Assembly (NCBI GenBank): GCA_009617715.1
Contig: VTFK01000092.1
Coordinates: 186,001-250,000, forward strand
Length of the DNA stretch: 64,000 nt
Origin: Plectrocnemia conspersa
Taxonomy: Eukaryota > Arthropoda > Insecta > Trichoptera > Polycentropodidae
Direction of reading: 5' to 3'
The notes under the pieces were generated by a model. It did no database searches, had not been told where the DNA came from, and saw only the letters and a program-made list of their open reading frames with translations. How positions within the stretch are numbered: position 1 is the stretch's first letter; every line of letters begins with the position of its first letter. The position numbers and the translations under genes are program-made. Shown one piece after another: positions 51,301 through 60,834 of this stretch.

Positions 51301-54300
51301 TGATTATAAAGGGGGAAATATTGTAGGTATGGCTTATAACACTGAAGAAGCAGCTAAATCTGCTCATGTATTTATGTTACAAAGTTTGCTTTCTTCGTTT
51401 AAAGAAGTTGTGCATATTTTACCTGTAAAAAACGATGAAAGCAATGGAATTATTTAACTTCATTAAGAGAATTGTAGTCGGTCTACAGAATATAGGATTT
51501 AATGTAGTCTGTGTCGTAAGTGACAATAATTCTATAAATCGTAAAGCGATGTCTTATTTTGCTTCACCTCCTCAAGTCAGTATAGTTTACAAACATCCTT
51601 GCAAAGATAATGCACCTTTGTTTTATATTTTAGATTCTGTTCACGTATTGAAATGTATACGAAATAATTGGATTAATCAGAAAGATACCGATCAGTCGAT
51701 TAAGTTTCCATCTTTTGAAAATGTAAACGATGATACTTTATCTGTAGCTTCCTTTTTAAATGTGAAAAAATTGTATCAAATGGAAAATAATCAACTTGTC
51801 AAATATGCTCACACATTAAATTTAAAATCTCTCTCACCTAGTTGCTTTGAAAAAACAAAATGTAAAATTATTATTAAATATATTTAACGACAATGTTATA
51901 CAGGGACTGTTAGAAATAGGTCAGCAGCATAATTTATCTAACCACCGATCTACTGCTGAATTTATTAGATTAATAAAAACTTGGTGGGAAATAGTAAATG
52001 TAAAAACACTGCACAAAGGTGACAGATTTAGAAATCCTCTTCAAAATCCTCTCGTACCTGCCGAAGAAAATTCAAAATTTTTAGAAAAAATTTCTAATAT
52101 GGTTAGATTTTTGGAAAAGGATTAAATGTAAAATGTAATAAACTAACCAGAGAAACGCACGATGCAATTTCCCCACGACACACGGGCTTTTACAATTAAG
52201 TGAATATTGCAAAGGCAGAATTAAATTTCAAGTATTTGCTTCCAGGCAAAATTCAGACAGACAATCTTGAAGCCCGTTTTTTGGTAAATATAGGACGATG
52301 GCAGGTTCTCAATATTTAATTACAATAAGACAAGTGTTTGAAGTTGAATCAAAATTAGAATCCAAAATTTATTGCCATTAACGTTAACGTCTGAAAAATT
52401 TGGAAATATTAATTTAGAAAATAGTATAGAAATTGATAATGAACCTAACATTAGAATCAACTAATTTTATGTCAGAACAACAGACTTCGATTTAATTTAT
52501 ACTGAAGAGGATTTTAATATGATTCAACCACAGTTACCTATATTTACATATTTAGCAGGCTATTGTGCAAGAGTAGTACTAAAAAGTTAAGTGTGATATT
52601 TGTAAAAAAGTTTTTAGTTTTAGACAAACATTTAAATTTTGCTAATTTAGAAGAAAATTTCAATTTTATTAAAAAATGTTGATAGAGGCGGTTTATTGTA
52701 TCCGCACTCTGATTTAGTAAATGTAATTATGCTAAATTACATTACAATAAACAAATTAATTAGCACTAGTCATGAAAATAGTTTTTTTTAAAATGTAAAA
52801 CTCAAGGGAATTAGTAATATGTTTAACGTTAAATACAGTCGAAGAACATGATTTCTTTCTATCGGAATTTTATTGTCCATCATTGAAGCATACCGATTTT
52901 AATATTTTAAGGCTATTAATAAAACATCTACAAATATATTTTTAAACAATTATATGAAAAAAGAAAAAATAACATAATATCGATTAATTCTGATGGAAGA
53001 AAAGGAGAAAATTAGAAACACTCACCTCGGGTAGTTAGTTTTTAAGATTTTTTTTTATTTTGTAAATATGTTGGGTTTTGTTTTTTGTATCATACCAATT
53101 AATTTTAATTAGACATATGTCAACTTACTTTAAAAGAGATCAGCTGAGCTGCAAAAAAAGATATGTATTCAAATATTAATTTTGTATGTATAAATATGGC
53201 AATGATTGACTTAATGTATTCACTTTTCCAGATCAAAACAACAATAGATTGAAGTAGCGATTCGAGAGAAAGCTGTTATATGTCAAAAATAAAATTCAAG
53301 TTTTATAAGTGAAATGGAGAAAAGTTATATTTATAAACAAATTATCTTGAACTATAAGAATGAAATTTTATGTTAAGACCATGTACTAAAATTTGTTATA
53401 TGTTTTATGTAATTGAATATGTAAACTCTTATCAAATAAACAGTGAAAAAGTTTTTCATTAACATACAAATAAACTAGAATTTTCGGACATTTTTTAAAT
53501 GTACTTTGTTTTAATTATATTTTTTTTATTGACCTATTTTTTAAAAAAATGTTCTGATAATTTTCAAAACTAGTAATAAAAATCATAAATGAAACCTTGA
53601 TTTTATTAAATTTAAGAATTATTTTTCATTCTAAAAAGGCTATTAAAAATACCGAAATCGTAAAAGCGCGTAGATTCTCTAGTACGTTTGCCGCGCCGAG
53701 TATCCCTACACCCAATGACGTCACGCGCGCTGCTGTCCGGCCTTCTATCTAGGTGGTGTTGCTGATACCGACAAAACCGCTTACGCTCTTCACCTATTGC
53801 CCCTTGCCTTTACAAGCAACAGTACATGCTGACACCGACCACCGATAGTCGCCCGTCGGTCTAAAAGAATCTAGCAACCGACAAGTGTCAGCAATGAAAC
53901 ATCGTTTGTGGACGCACAAAGAGAGATTCTAGCTCCAGCAGCATCATCAGCATCAGTTCCAGCAGCAATCTCTTACCAAAAATGTTCTCTTGGCTTTTGT
54001 AAAAATATTTCACAACTCAATGTAATTTGTCAGTGGTAGAATGAGAACATTTCGAGCAAGATATTATTATTTTCAACACGTTCGAGTACTTTCTTTTCAA
54101 TTATTTTTTAAGGATAATAAACTTATTGGTCTGTTTTTAGAAAAAAACGTTAGGACCGTAGCTGGTGAATATAAAACTATTGCACGGTTGGAAAATATAG
54201 ACAAGAAAAAAACGAGTTTTTAAAATATGCAATGGCAATTGGTTTAGGAATTTTAAAGACTTTTTTAGGAATACAGACATATTTGGAAAAACGAAACGAT

Positions 54301-57300
54301 AATATAATAGTTCATTTATTATTAAGGTTCAATTTCTTAGTTTTAATTTCCAAACGTGACTATATAACCGTTTTCAGTAACCGACTGTAATAAAGTGTAA
54401 TTAAGTTTTTTATGTACCTTAATCCAACTATTTTTTTTTTAATAAAAGCATACAAATATTTTTTTAATGATTGGATTTATTAATATTCGTAAGCTTTAGT
54501 TAATAAGCTTGAATTATACGTATACTAAATGACAACAAATACTATACACAATATTATAAAATTAATTATGATGCCAATAATTTAGACTAGACCGATTCTA
54601 AAAGTTAAGAATAAACATATAAGATTACTAAGCCTAAACATAGTGACTGACTTAATACTCTATGTTGTTAATAATCAGTGAATAACACGTGTTACCACTT
54701 ATTACACATTATTAACAGTGATAAATACTTTAAGAGCTTTGAGGGCGCCGCCATGGAATTAATATTAATCATGAGATTTAAATACAACCCACGCTGCTTA
54801 TGCATTCTCCGTAGATATCCATGGTCCAGCATCCCGATGGAATCCGCAATTAAGATGAACGAAGGCTCTAATGGACCGCAAATGATTCGCGTGACGTCAC
54901 GTAAAACATTACCGACGTCGTAAAAGTTTAACAACTCTCAAAACGTGATTTCGTTTTAATTATAAATTTAACACCCCTGCAGAGAGACATGATCAAGAAA
55001 TATTTTATTGGATGATTCAAATTTGATCTCTATTTCAATGCGTAAAGATATATCATTATAATATAAATGATATAAGACAGATTCCCATTAAGTATTTTAT
55101 ATATTTTTTTTATCAGCGTTTCTTAAATTAAATATCAGTAAATCTTAAGATTTTGCAAAAAAAAAATATATTAGTTATTTCCATTATTCACTTTCACACA
55201 CATAATAGAAAAAAAATATTTTAAAAGAATTATTTTTAATAGAATACAAAATGTAACGTTAGTTCTATATGATGGTGAATCGAAATGTATCATATTCATT
55301 GGATTCTCGGCATAGCATCTATTCAACAAGCAATTTTTAAAGTTGCTCAGGGGCGGTGTCGGCAACCCATCAATGCTCTTTAGAGTGGCCCAGTGTCACG
55401 ATCGCATTCCTAATTCTTCCCTTTCAGCGCTTTATAACCCTTATTGCATGAGTCATCTACTTCTTAACTAGCTTTTCAAATACAATGATATTTTTTGCGA
55501 TATTTATGAGGAGCTGGAAAAATATATTTGGTATGGTGCTTATCTATTTTAGGCGTACACTATAATTTTTTATTTTTTTTTAATATTAAATTATGTGATT
55601 ATGGTTTTTATAATATGTATACGTAAAACTGTCTAGTTATGCTCATCATATATCAGATTTTAAATAAAAATAAATAAATACACCATACTATTATTATGAG
55701 AATTGTTCGAATGTCTTGAGAAAAGTGCGACAAATTGAAAATGCTCCCATCTTGTCGCATTATGTCGCTTAATTAATTTCGACAAATAATAATAAAGGTG
55801 GCGATTTTATTAATTCAATAATGGAACTTATTAATGGAATAATCAAATAACGCTAAACGACCAGCCGCAGGATAAAAGGCGTCGAAATTTTCAATTTAAT
55901 TTTCCTATCAAAGGTTACGAGGAGCGCTTGAGGATCCTCGAAATAAAAACAAAGGGATAAAGAGGAATCAAACATTTTTTCCTCTAGAAAGAGTACGATG
56001 AATTCTGTAATTTGAGCAAATCACGTTTTGAGACTTAGTAAACTTTTACTTATAGAAATCAGTTTAGCATTTCCAAATTTAAATCAGATAATATATTTAT
56101 AATGTCAAATATATTTTTAGTAAAACTCGCCAAAATCATTTCGGTGTTTTTGTAAATTCATTATCAATGTGATATTTGCTTAAAATGGCAATTGATTTTT
56201 GATTATATACTACGATTAACTAAATCCATACATATATTAACTTCAACTGTGTAGTTAATTTATTTAAATTATGGTAAAGTTATGTATTGTATATGCAAAA
56301 TAGTAATTATTTTATTATTTAGCTATAAAATGTCCTGTGCATAAATATTATAAATTTAACAATATTTTCCTTTCCTGTAAGAATATCTTTAAATACAATT
56401 ATAATTTTAAAATATAAAATTAGAAATGATAAATATTTATTTGTATACATTTTAATTTGATCAAATTATGTATAATAAAATTTGCTTCGTATATTGCAAA
56501 TTATATTTTAGATTAGTAAAAAATATTCCACATTCGTCCATAAAAGCTTTGTAAGCATTTTTCCTATATATAATATATAATACTAAAATGGGTATTTATA
56601 CACATATATATGGAAAAAAATAGGTTAAGGGACAAATAATCTTGTTTTGGTAAGTGATTGGGTATCTTATCTAATGAATTACGTATATTAAATTAATTAT
56701 GTTTCTTTTGAAACGATAAAAACAAACAATTTTATTGGAAATATTTATTATTATTGAATTTATTTTAGGATACTTATATAAGTTAATACATTGAATAAAT
56801 TATAAAAAATTATCCTTATTACATTCTCATTAATTGTTTGTTTTCATTATTTATGAAGCTTTAACGCTTAATATTTTTTTTAAATAATTAAAAACTAAAA
56901 CTCGAGCTAAATAAATGATACTATAAAAAAATATAAATACAATTACTGTTACAAATTTACTAAAATTGAAAAATCGGTAAAAAAACAACAATGAGTAACA
57001 GCTTTAATAGTGCAAAAAAAACTTAAAATTCAAGAACGACGAAAATTAATTTGTTTATATTAAAAGTATGAGAATAGTAAAGAAAGAGAAGATATCTTTC
57101 AAATATTAAGAGATTCTTAAAAAATATGACGTCTTTAACGATAAACGAGCATTTGCTTCTACGACAATTATTTTTTTAATCCATAGATTCTAATTGTCGT
57201 TCTGACGTTGCTAAAAAACTTATCCATTTTAATTGTCCACGATAATTATATATTTTTTTATTTTTTCATTGTTTATAATTTGACGATGACGAACAAAGTA

Positions 57301-58754
57301 AGCAGGGCCAAAGTGCGGGGGTGGGGTTTTTTGGCCGTCAAAAGCTGGGTGCCCGCCCATTAGGGTTGGACTCGCATGGCCCTAGTACTGGTAACGGCAG
57401 TGGCGCACGCAAGGGATAACACATAGCTATACTTCTGTTAAGATTCTAAAAGCAGGTGGTTGTCAATTACGTGTATTAATAAAAGCAAAGCTTAAGCATT
57501 TAAAAGTACATAAATTAAACCGTCAAAAGTATTTTTGATGTCCAAAAGAAGCAAACTTGTGATAATAACAAAATTACTTTTTATTTTAATAGCATAAAAA
57601 TAACATTTACAAAAACAATAGGATATTGTATAAATTATATGACACTTGGATAATTAAATATATAGTTTTTTTTAATGGATTAAAATATATTTTATAAAAA
57701 TATGATTTGGGAGCAGTAATGTTTTAAGACTAAACTTAACAAAGCACTTTGAGCGTATGGCGTCGAATATAAACATCATCCCTTTAACGTCGAATTTAAT
57801 AGAATAATCATATTCTTTTGGCGCAGGGCTCGTGATTGTTGGCGACCTTTTTTTACCCCAAAGAAAATCCAACAAATACTGTCGAGAAAACCAACCGTGT
57901 CGAAGTGGGAAATTCGTCGTATTTAACCAAGACTGAAATAGCAAAAAATTCTCAGACCTTCTACGAGTCGTTAACATTTTTTTGTCCCTTCGTTTTTATT
58001 CTGATCTCGCACAGTCGCACACTACAAAGGGCTTTCATTTTCCCCTCGAAAAATGAAAAAAACTGAGTCCACTTACGACTAGAAGAAGAGGAAAAAGCTT
58101 GGCATAGATCATTACTTATTCTCAGGGCATTTTATTTATGACGCGGCACTTTGGTCAACAGCCGAGGAAAAAATAAAATATATTGTAAAGGAGCCGGCCG
58201 ATAAATTACTATCAAAATATTTCGTTCGAGTGGACCTGTGCGAAATATGACAGTCCACTAGAAAGTTGTACGTCACAAAGCTGGGGTAATAATTCACGAG
58301 GGAATGAAGTAGTGAGCAACGCAGAAAATAGCGTAGTACTAAATCACGGTGATGATAAAATAATAGTCTTCGTTATTCATCTTTAAATTATCGCGGGTAC
58401 GTGACTGCGTGGTCTACTCTATATATTCGTAAAGTTAGAGATAAGTTTGGCGAGAAAGCTCTCGACGACTTTTTGAAGTTGTTTAAAAACGCTTGAAAAT
58501 TGCCACCCAAATAATATATGGAATCGTTGTGCCAAATATACTGAGATATTATTGAAAAGTTTTACAAATTTTTAATTTCAGAGCATTTTAAAATTAATGT
58601 TATAAATATTTTGAAGCAGCAAATATAATTATTTTAATATCACATAACATTATTTACTCACATGGTATCGCCATTGTTGAATCGTTAGGATCCGGCGAAT
58701 ATTCTTCTTTCGGGAAATAATCTATCTTGTGGCACTCGAAATTTTTCTCGCCGG
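23976..58754 (-). CDS. Stg1: Stargazin-like TARP / voltage-gated calcium channel gamma subunit, 3' part (three exons, 5' missing)
   Basis: Four-TM claudin-superfamily auxiliary subunit. Family members bind AMPA-type glutamate receptors (TARPs) or calcium channels at the plasma membrane and synapse. Exons in transcript order: 58754-58662, 48362-48222, 24913-23976, with GT-AG introns of 10.3 and 23.3 kb and matching phases. The joined protein has the end of the first extracellular loop (GEKNFECHKIDYF), TM2 (SSFFLLLATAILFIG), RxHRRIFTFSSGVMFIVSG, TM3 (MLVGLVMYIS), TM4 (YRYGYSFILYVSGFITIEMA) and a long Ser/Tyr-rich cytoplasmic tail ending RRTTPV. TM2-TM3 resembles CACNG5/7, but the class I PDZ ligand TTPV is that of stargazin (CACNG2). 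TM1 and the GLWxxC motif must lie upstream and were not found. A 3.9-kb transposon sits in the 10.3-kb intron. Confidence 0.9.
27249..27331. repeat. (TA)n microsatellite, about 41 units
   Basis: An uninterrupted run of alternating T and A lies in the 23-kb intron. Confidence 0.97.
29196..29238. repeat. Short tandem duplication, 22-bp unit, two copies
   Basis: CAGATGTTTTTATTATATTT followed by AT is present twice in direct succession. Confidence 0.8.
30530..30645 (-). repeat. Dispersed repeat family D (ACACGTGT boxes), inverted copy
   Basis: The complement reads AATTATTTACACGTGTTT, an AT-rich spacer, then TCATTAGTACACGTGTATTG. It matches 49590-49675 in the LTR-like remnant. It is probably a solo fragment of the same element in opposite orientation. 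Confidence 0.5.
32110..32365 (+). repeat. Dispersed repeat family B, copy 1
   Basis: Shares AACATCCACTTC, GAACTTTAGGAGCC, TCTAACTTAA, ATAGATCACAAAATCCGCC and GCCGCTTCTCTCTTCG with the copy at 61.07 kb and, at its 3' half, with 46.8 kb. No coding capacity was recognised. Confidence 0.55.
36500..36915. promoter_or_regulatory. GC-richer block in the 23-kb intron, enhancer-like
   Basis: Contains CCATAAACAATGG (Sox/Fox-like), ATTAATATTTATGCATTAAT (homeodomain/POU-like) and CpG-containing stretches, with no long open frame on either strand. Its composition resembles the conserved non-coding islands often found in long introns of neural genes. Inference only. Confidence 0.3.
40055..40415 (+). repeat. 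Dispersed repeat family A, copy 2
   Basis: The fullest copy. It contains GTAGCGTCTACTTAATAGAC, GGGCGGTGTCGACAAT (40111 on), CTTGCACGAGCCATATAG and CTATTTTAGGTGTGCATT, then an AT-rich tail with TGTCAAGTGATG. The piggyBac-like MITE lies 240 bp downstream. Confidence 0.65.
40658..41183. mobile_element. piggyBac-like MITE (TTAA target site)
   Basis: The 526-bp stretch is bounded by TTAA on both sides (40654-40657 and 41184-41187). The ends are inverted: CCCTTTAAACAGT at the left, and the complement of the right end reads CCCTTTGAGTAGT, agreeing at 10 of 13 positions. CCC next to TTAA is the piggyBac-superfamily pattern. Just inside the left end is a perfect 18-bp palindrome, CGCCGTACATGTACGGCG (40673-40690). 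The interior is AT-rich without an open frame, so the element is non-autonomous. It lies in the 23-kb intron of the stargazin-like gene. Confidence 0.72.
41560..42190. promoter_or_regulatory. GC-richer block in the 23-kb intron
   Basis: Six hundred bases with frequent TCGCG and CGATC steps, markedly less AT-rich than its flanks. A 73-codon frame (41874-42095) has no ATG start and no recognisable similarity, so I treat the block as non-coding. Confidence 0.25.
45450..45690 (+). repeat. Dispersed repeat family C, copy 1
   Basis: Starts ACTACTAAGTAAGTAGTAAG plus ACACCAGACTGAT, and ends with an AT-rich run and AAAAGGGTTCATATGGGA. The same order occurs at 62.34 kb, with a 3' fragment at 3.61 kb. 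Confidence 0.5.
45845..46060. promoter_or_regulatory. GC-richer block in the 23-kb intron, 2.2 kb past the TM2 exon
   Basis: CG-rich stretch with GCGCGAAAATTCGCGAG and ATTGCGCGAAAG (E2F-like GCGCGAAA on both strands) and no open frame. Possible regulatory element; function unknown. Confidence 0.25.
46790..46865 (+). repeat. Dispersed repeat family B, copy 3 (short)
   Basis: Contains GCAGCCGCTTCTCTCTTCAC followed by CAACTGACCCC and GAATCCAG, as in copy 1. It adjoins a possible reverse-transcriptase fragment on the minus strand. Confidence 0.45.
46821..47039 (-). pseudogene. Possible non-LTR reverse-transcriptase fragment
   Basis: A 72-codon minus-strand open frame contains NIEKAFDKVQQNFISKK. 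It recalls the D-x-x-K-A-F-D-x-[VI] motif A of non-LTR reverse transcriptases, though the first Asp is Asn here. Sequence on both sides does not resemble the family. A few residues can match by chance, so this stays weak. Confidence 0.25.
47984..48006. repeat. (ATT)n microsatellite
   Basis: ATTATTATTATTATTATTAT run, 200 bp downstream of the TM2 exon (in the direction of transcription). Confidence 0.85.
48222..48362 (-). CDS. Stg1: Stargazin-like gene, TM2 exon
   Basis: Minus-strand acceptor TTGTTTCAG, 141 nt, donor GTAGAT. It encodes AVIKSSFFLLLATAILFIGY (TM2), ICCTIGHCARHRR (cytosolic turn) and IFTFSSGVMFIVSG (start of TM3). The family pattern F-I-G-x-x-x-x-x-I-G-H-x-R-x-H-R-x-x-x-F-x-S-G is clear. 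Confidence 0.9.
49088..49181. mobile_element. Small foldback element (30-bp arms, 29/30 identical)
   Basis: TGAGATACTTTCC followed by CTTTCGCTCGCTCGCGT (49101-49130) is repeated in inverse at 49139-49168 with one mismatch and an 8-nt loop. Weaker pairing extends about 13 bp outward on each side. The CG-rich arms contrast with the AT-rich intron. It could be a MITE, or a hairpin-forming structured element. Confidence 0.65.
49590..49829 (+). mobile_element. Probable LTR-retrotransposon remnant, left part
   Basis: It contains paired ACACGTGT boxes, AATAAA followed by a CA-rich stretch, then TGGTGACC-x-ACCGACGTGATCTGAACACG (49791-49824). That resembles the region between the LTR and gag of arthropod gypsy or BEL-type elements as I remember them. 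The P-like element interrupts it. No gag or pol was found. Confidence 0.35.
49830..49837. repeat. Target-site duplication, left copy (CTGATACC)
   Basis: Direct repeat identical to 53762-53769, flanking the P-like element. Confidence 0.8.
49861..50070 (+). promoter_or_regulatory. GC-rich leader / likely promoter of the P-like transposase
   Basis: The 200 bp before the THAP start codon is CpG-rich in an AT-rich region. It contains TGACGTCA (49885-49892), a CREB/ATF-type palindrome, and several CGCG steps. A transposase promoter is expected here. The exact start is not visible. Confidence 0.35.
50071..52960 (+). pseudogene. THAP-domain P-element-like transposase, frameshifted
   Basis: The start ATG at 50071 has a strong context (CAACCATGG). 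Exon 1 (50071-50223) and exon 2 (from 50324) flank a 100-bp intron (donor GTACGT, acceptor CATAG) that restores RVCERHF. The THAP C2CH finger is complete: CCVPNC near residues 5-10, KWIRAIHR, C53-x2-H56, and AVPT at 90-93 (family AVPTIF). The frame stays open to 51457. Then come the putative catalytic MIDE (Asp codon 51275) and, after a shift near 51,440, VVSDNNS (Asp codon 51522) and ILDSVHVLKCIRNNW. A second shift near 51,850 leads to NHRSTAEFIRLIKTWWE, with a stop at 52125. Recognisable pieces continue: KYLLPGKIQTDNLEARF (52230-52280), GKYRTMAGSQYLITIRQVFE, and IFTYLAGYCARVV, up to about 52.96 kb. The family cuts and pastes DNA using a THAP finger and an RNase-H-like domain. This copy cannot make a full transposase. 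Confidence 0.88.
53762..53769. repeat. Target-site duplication, right copy (CTGATACC)
   Basis: Direct repeat identical to 49830-49837. Confidence 0.8.
53770..53960 (+). mobile_element. Probable LTR-retrotransposon remnant, right part
   Basis: A CG-containing stretch continues from 49829 when the P-like element and one copy of CTGATACC are removed. It includes a CAG-rich run near 53,935-53,965. Its membership in the same element as 49590-49829 is inferred from this continuity. Confidence 0.3.
55285..55680 (+). repeat. Dispersed repeat family A, copy 3
   Basis: Contains GCATAGCATCTATTCAACAA, GGGCGGTGTCGGCAAC (55351 on), CGATCGCATTCCTAATTCTT, GTGCTTATCTATTTTAGGCG and the AT-rich tail. It lies in the intron that also holds the P-like element. 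Confidence 0.65.
57296..57420. other. Isolated GC island in intron
   Basis: About 125 bp rich in G and C (AGTGCGGGGGTGGGG, GGTGCCCGCCCATTAGGG, GTAACGGCAGTGGCGCACGC) sits between AT-rich flanks. It has no recognisable gene. It could be the end of a transposable element. Confidence 0.3.
58662..58754 (-). CDS. Stg1: Stargazin-like gene, exon encoding end of extracellular loop 1
   Basis: Minus-strand acceptor TATTTTCAG, 93 nt, donor GTGAGT. The frame reads GEKNFECHKIDYF, then an acidic, Pro-rich stretch to STMAIP. It corresponds to the loop region after the GLWRxC motif (G-E-x-x-x-x-C-x-x-I-x-Y in CACNG5/7). It enters with two bases of a split codon and leaves with one, matching the next exon (T|AC = Tyr). 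Confidence 0.85.
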
Positions 58755-59161
58755 CTGAAAATAAAAAAATAAAACATGTATTCATTTTATTTTTCACATG
58801 TGTAATTTCTAGCAAAAAATAAATTAAATTTTTAAACACAGTTAAATGTGTAAATTATTTTTTTATACACAACATAAATAAAAAATAAAATATAACACAT
58901 ACACAAAGGCGTTTCTCATTTTGACACTGGAACCCTTTTTTTGTTAAAAAATAATTTCTGTCGGAATGCGTGTAAATATTTGCTCTCACAGTAGAAAAAA
59001 GCTCTCTAAATATTTAACTGGACCTTTTACGGTGACGATAGACTTTTCCGATAGGTTAACTTTTGCCTTTCATTAAATTCTCTTACGATCGAATAAAGAT
59101 AATGTTTAATTTAAAAACAAAGTAACTAATAACATCACTTTCTTAAAGAAAATATTTACCC

Positions 59162-59233
59162 AACTTGAACTGGGTTTGAACCGAAAGCCTAATAATAGTC
59201 AGGATATTACAATAACCATTCGGCCAAACTATT
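59162..59233 (-). ncRNA. tRNA-like sequence (SINE head or tRNA pseudogene)
   Basis: On the minus strand TGGCCGAATGG fits the pol III A box and GGTTCAAACCC fits the B box, about 45 bp apart. Between them CCTGA-CTATTA-TTAGG forms an anticodon-like arm. The acceptor stem and part of the T stem do not pair, so it is not a working tRNA. It is most likely the 5' part of a tRNA-derived SINE. Confidence 0.45.
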
Positions 59234-60289
59234 CACTAATTCGTATATAATTTTGTGTTACACAGTAGGGGACAGGATAATTATTCCCATCTCATTAACC
59301 CAAACCGTTCAAGGGAAGATAGTGTCCTGTGGAATTGCCAAGGGTTTTAGATTCGCAATTAATTTTAATAAAACATCATAACGTGTTAATTATTTTCTTA
59401 ATAATATAATTTAATAACAAGGTATGATTTTTATCAACGGAAATAATATTTATATTACAAGAAAATATGTCATTTCAGATTTTATTAAAAATGTTTCTTA
59501 GAAGCAGACTGAATAATATTTGTAGAATGCTTTGTAAAATTCATATAATTTTTTAATATAATAAATACCATTTTTTTAATAATCGTGATACAATAAAACA
59601 AAAATGTTTCTTAACATTACATCACAAATATTTTTGGTATTGATTTTTTAGAGCTTTTGCTAAACATAAAAATTTTAATTTTATGTTTAAATGTAAGTAA
59701 TAAAATAGTTATAAAAATATATGTAGACTTTTGAGGAAAGTATACAATTTACATAATTAATTGCTTATTAAATACAAAAAGATGCCTTAGTAATTGTAAT
59801 TATGTTTTTATTAATAATATTAGTGCAAAATTGAATTAATATTCATTTTTTATTTTATATGTATAAATAAACTAAAAATATGGTACACTTTTTGTAATAA
59901 ATATATTATCAAATCACATAAAATTTTCTTTAAAATAAAGATATTGTTACAAATTTTCCAAGATTTAAGATTATTTTTTAATAAAACCTTAATTTAAAAA
60001 TCCTAAGACTGAATTTTTATATAATATTATATATAGATAAATAATATTCTTAATAGTAATGTGAAAATAATAATAATATTTAATCATTAGCATTATTTAA
60101 TATTTTTTTTAAAATCAGTCACACAAAGCTTTTAAAAGCATATACATTTAAAAAAATACTGAATAAAATTAATAAAAGTGAAGTAATTAGGTGATAAAAT
60201 ATATATTTAAATTAGTTCTGCTGTAGATACTTATTAGTTCATTAGTAAAATAAGAACTTTATTTTGTTTGCTTTGGCAACTTTCGGATG

Positions 60290-60570
60290 CTATGTTTGGT
60301 TAACATAAAGGGTTGCGATTGCGTCCCTTATTCTTGCCCGTTAAGGTCTGGACGTTCCTCTTGCACGAGCCATTCAGCTTTTCAAACAGATTGGTAAACA
60401 CAAGGATGTTTTTTGCCGATAGCTATAAGGGGGTCGAAAAAATATTTAGAATGGTGTTTATCTATTTTAGGTGTGTATTACTACTGTTTTTATATTTTTT
60501 AAATTTATTAATATAATTATTGTTTGCATTAAAAAAACCTGTCAAGTCAGATTTAAAAATATAAAAATAA
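60290..60570 (+). repeat. Dispersed repeat family A, copy 4 (5' part missing)
   Basis: Begins at GGTTGCGATTGCGTCCCTTA and continues through CTTGCACGAGCCATTCAGCT, TTTTTTGCCGATAGCTATAA, GTGTTTATCTATTTTAGGTG and the tail. The first 100 or so bases of the family are absent here. Confidence 0.65.
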
Positions 60571-60834
60571 AAAAATGTCATATTTTGAATGAATGTAAAA
60601 TATGCATTACAAAAAAATCGATTCTTTAATTAAGAAAAGCTCTTAGAATAAAAGAGCATTTGTGTAGATTATTAATATACAATAAAATTTTGTATAAATA
60701 AAATTTATATTAATGAAAAACGACACCATAAAATATGTAAACTTGCTACATGAATTTTACTAGCTACAAATACTTTTTGTCTGAATAGTTTGTATAAAAA
60801 ATATGTATGTGCCTTTTTAGCTCTCAACTAAAAC

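Larger units (their letters stand above)
49838..53761 (+). mobile_element. P-element / THAP9-type DNA transposon, degenerate, 3.9 kb
   Basis: The boundaries are set by an exact 8-bp direct repeat CTGATACC (49830-49837 and 53762-53769), the duplication length typical of P elements. Just inside, the ends form a degenerate inverted repeat: AACACCA plus AAGGCCG at the left and CGGCCTT plus TGGTGTTG at the right, each pair separated by the same 9-bp gap. Both subterminal regions contain the palindrome TGACGTCA. Between them lies a THAP-transposase gene with several frameshifts. It is inserted in the intron between the loop and TM2 exons of the stargazin-like gene, on the opposite strand. The flanks look like a retrotransposon leader that becomes continuous when the element is removed. 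Confidence 0.85.
48363..58661 (-). other. Stg1: 10.3-kb intron of the stargazin-like gene
   Basis: Bounded by donor GTGAGT (minus, 58661) and acceptor TTGTTTCAG. It contains the small foldback (49.1), the P-like element within LTR-like remnants (49.6-54.0), family A copy 3 (55.3) and the GC island (57.3). A GC-richer stretch at 57.8-58.5 kb, close to the loop exon, may be regulatory. Confidence 0.75.
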
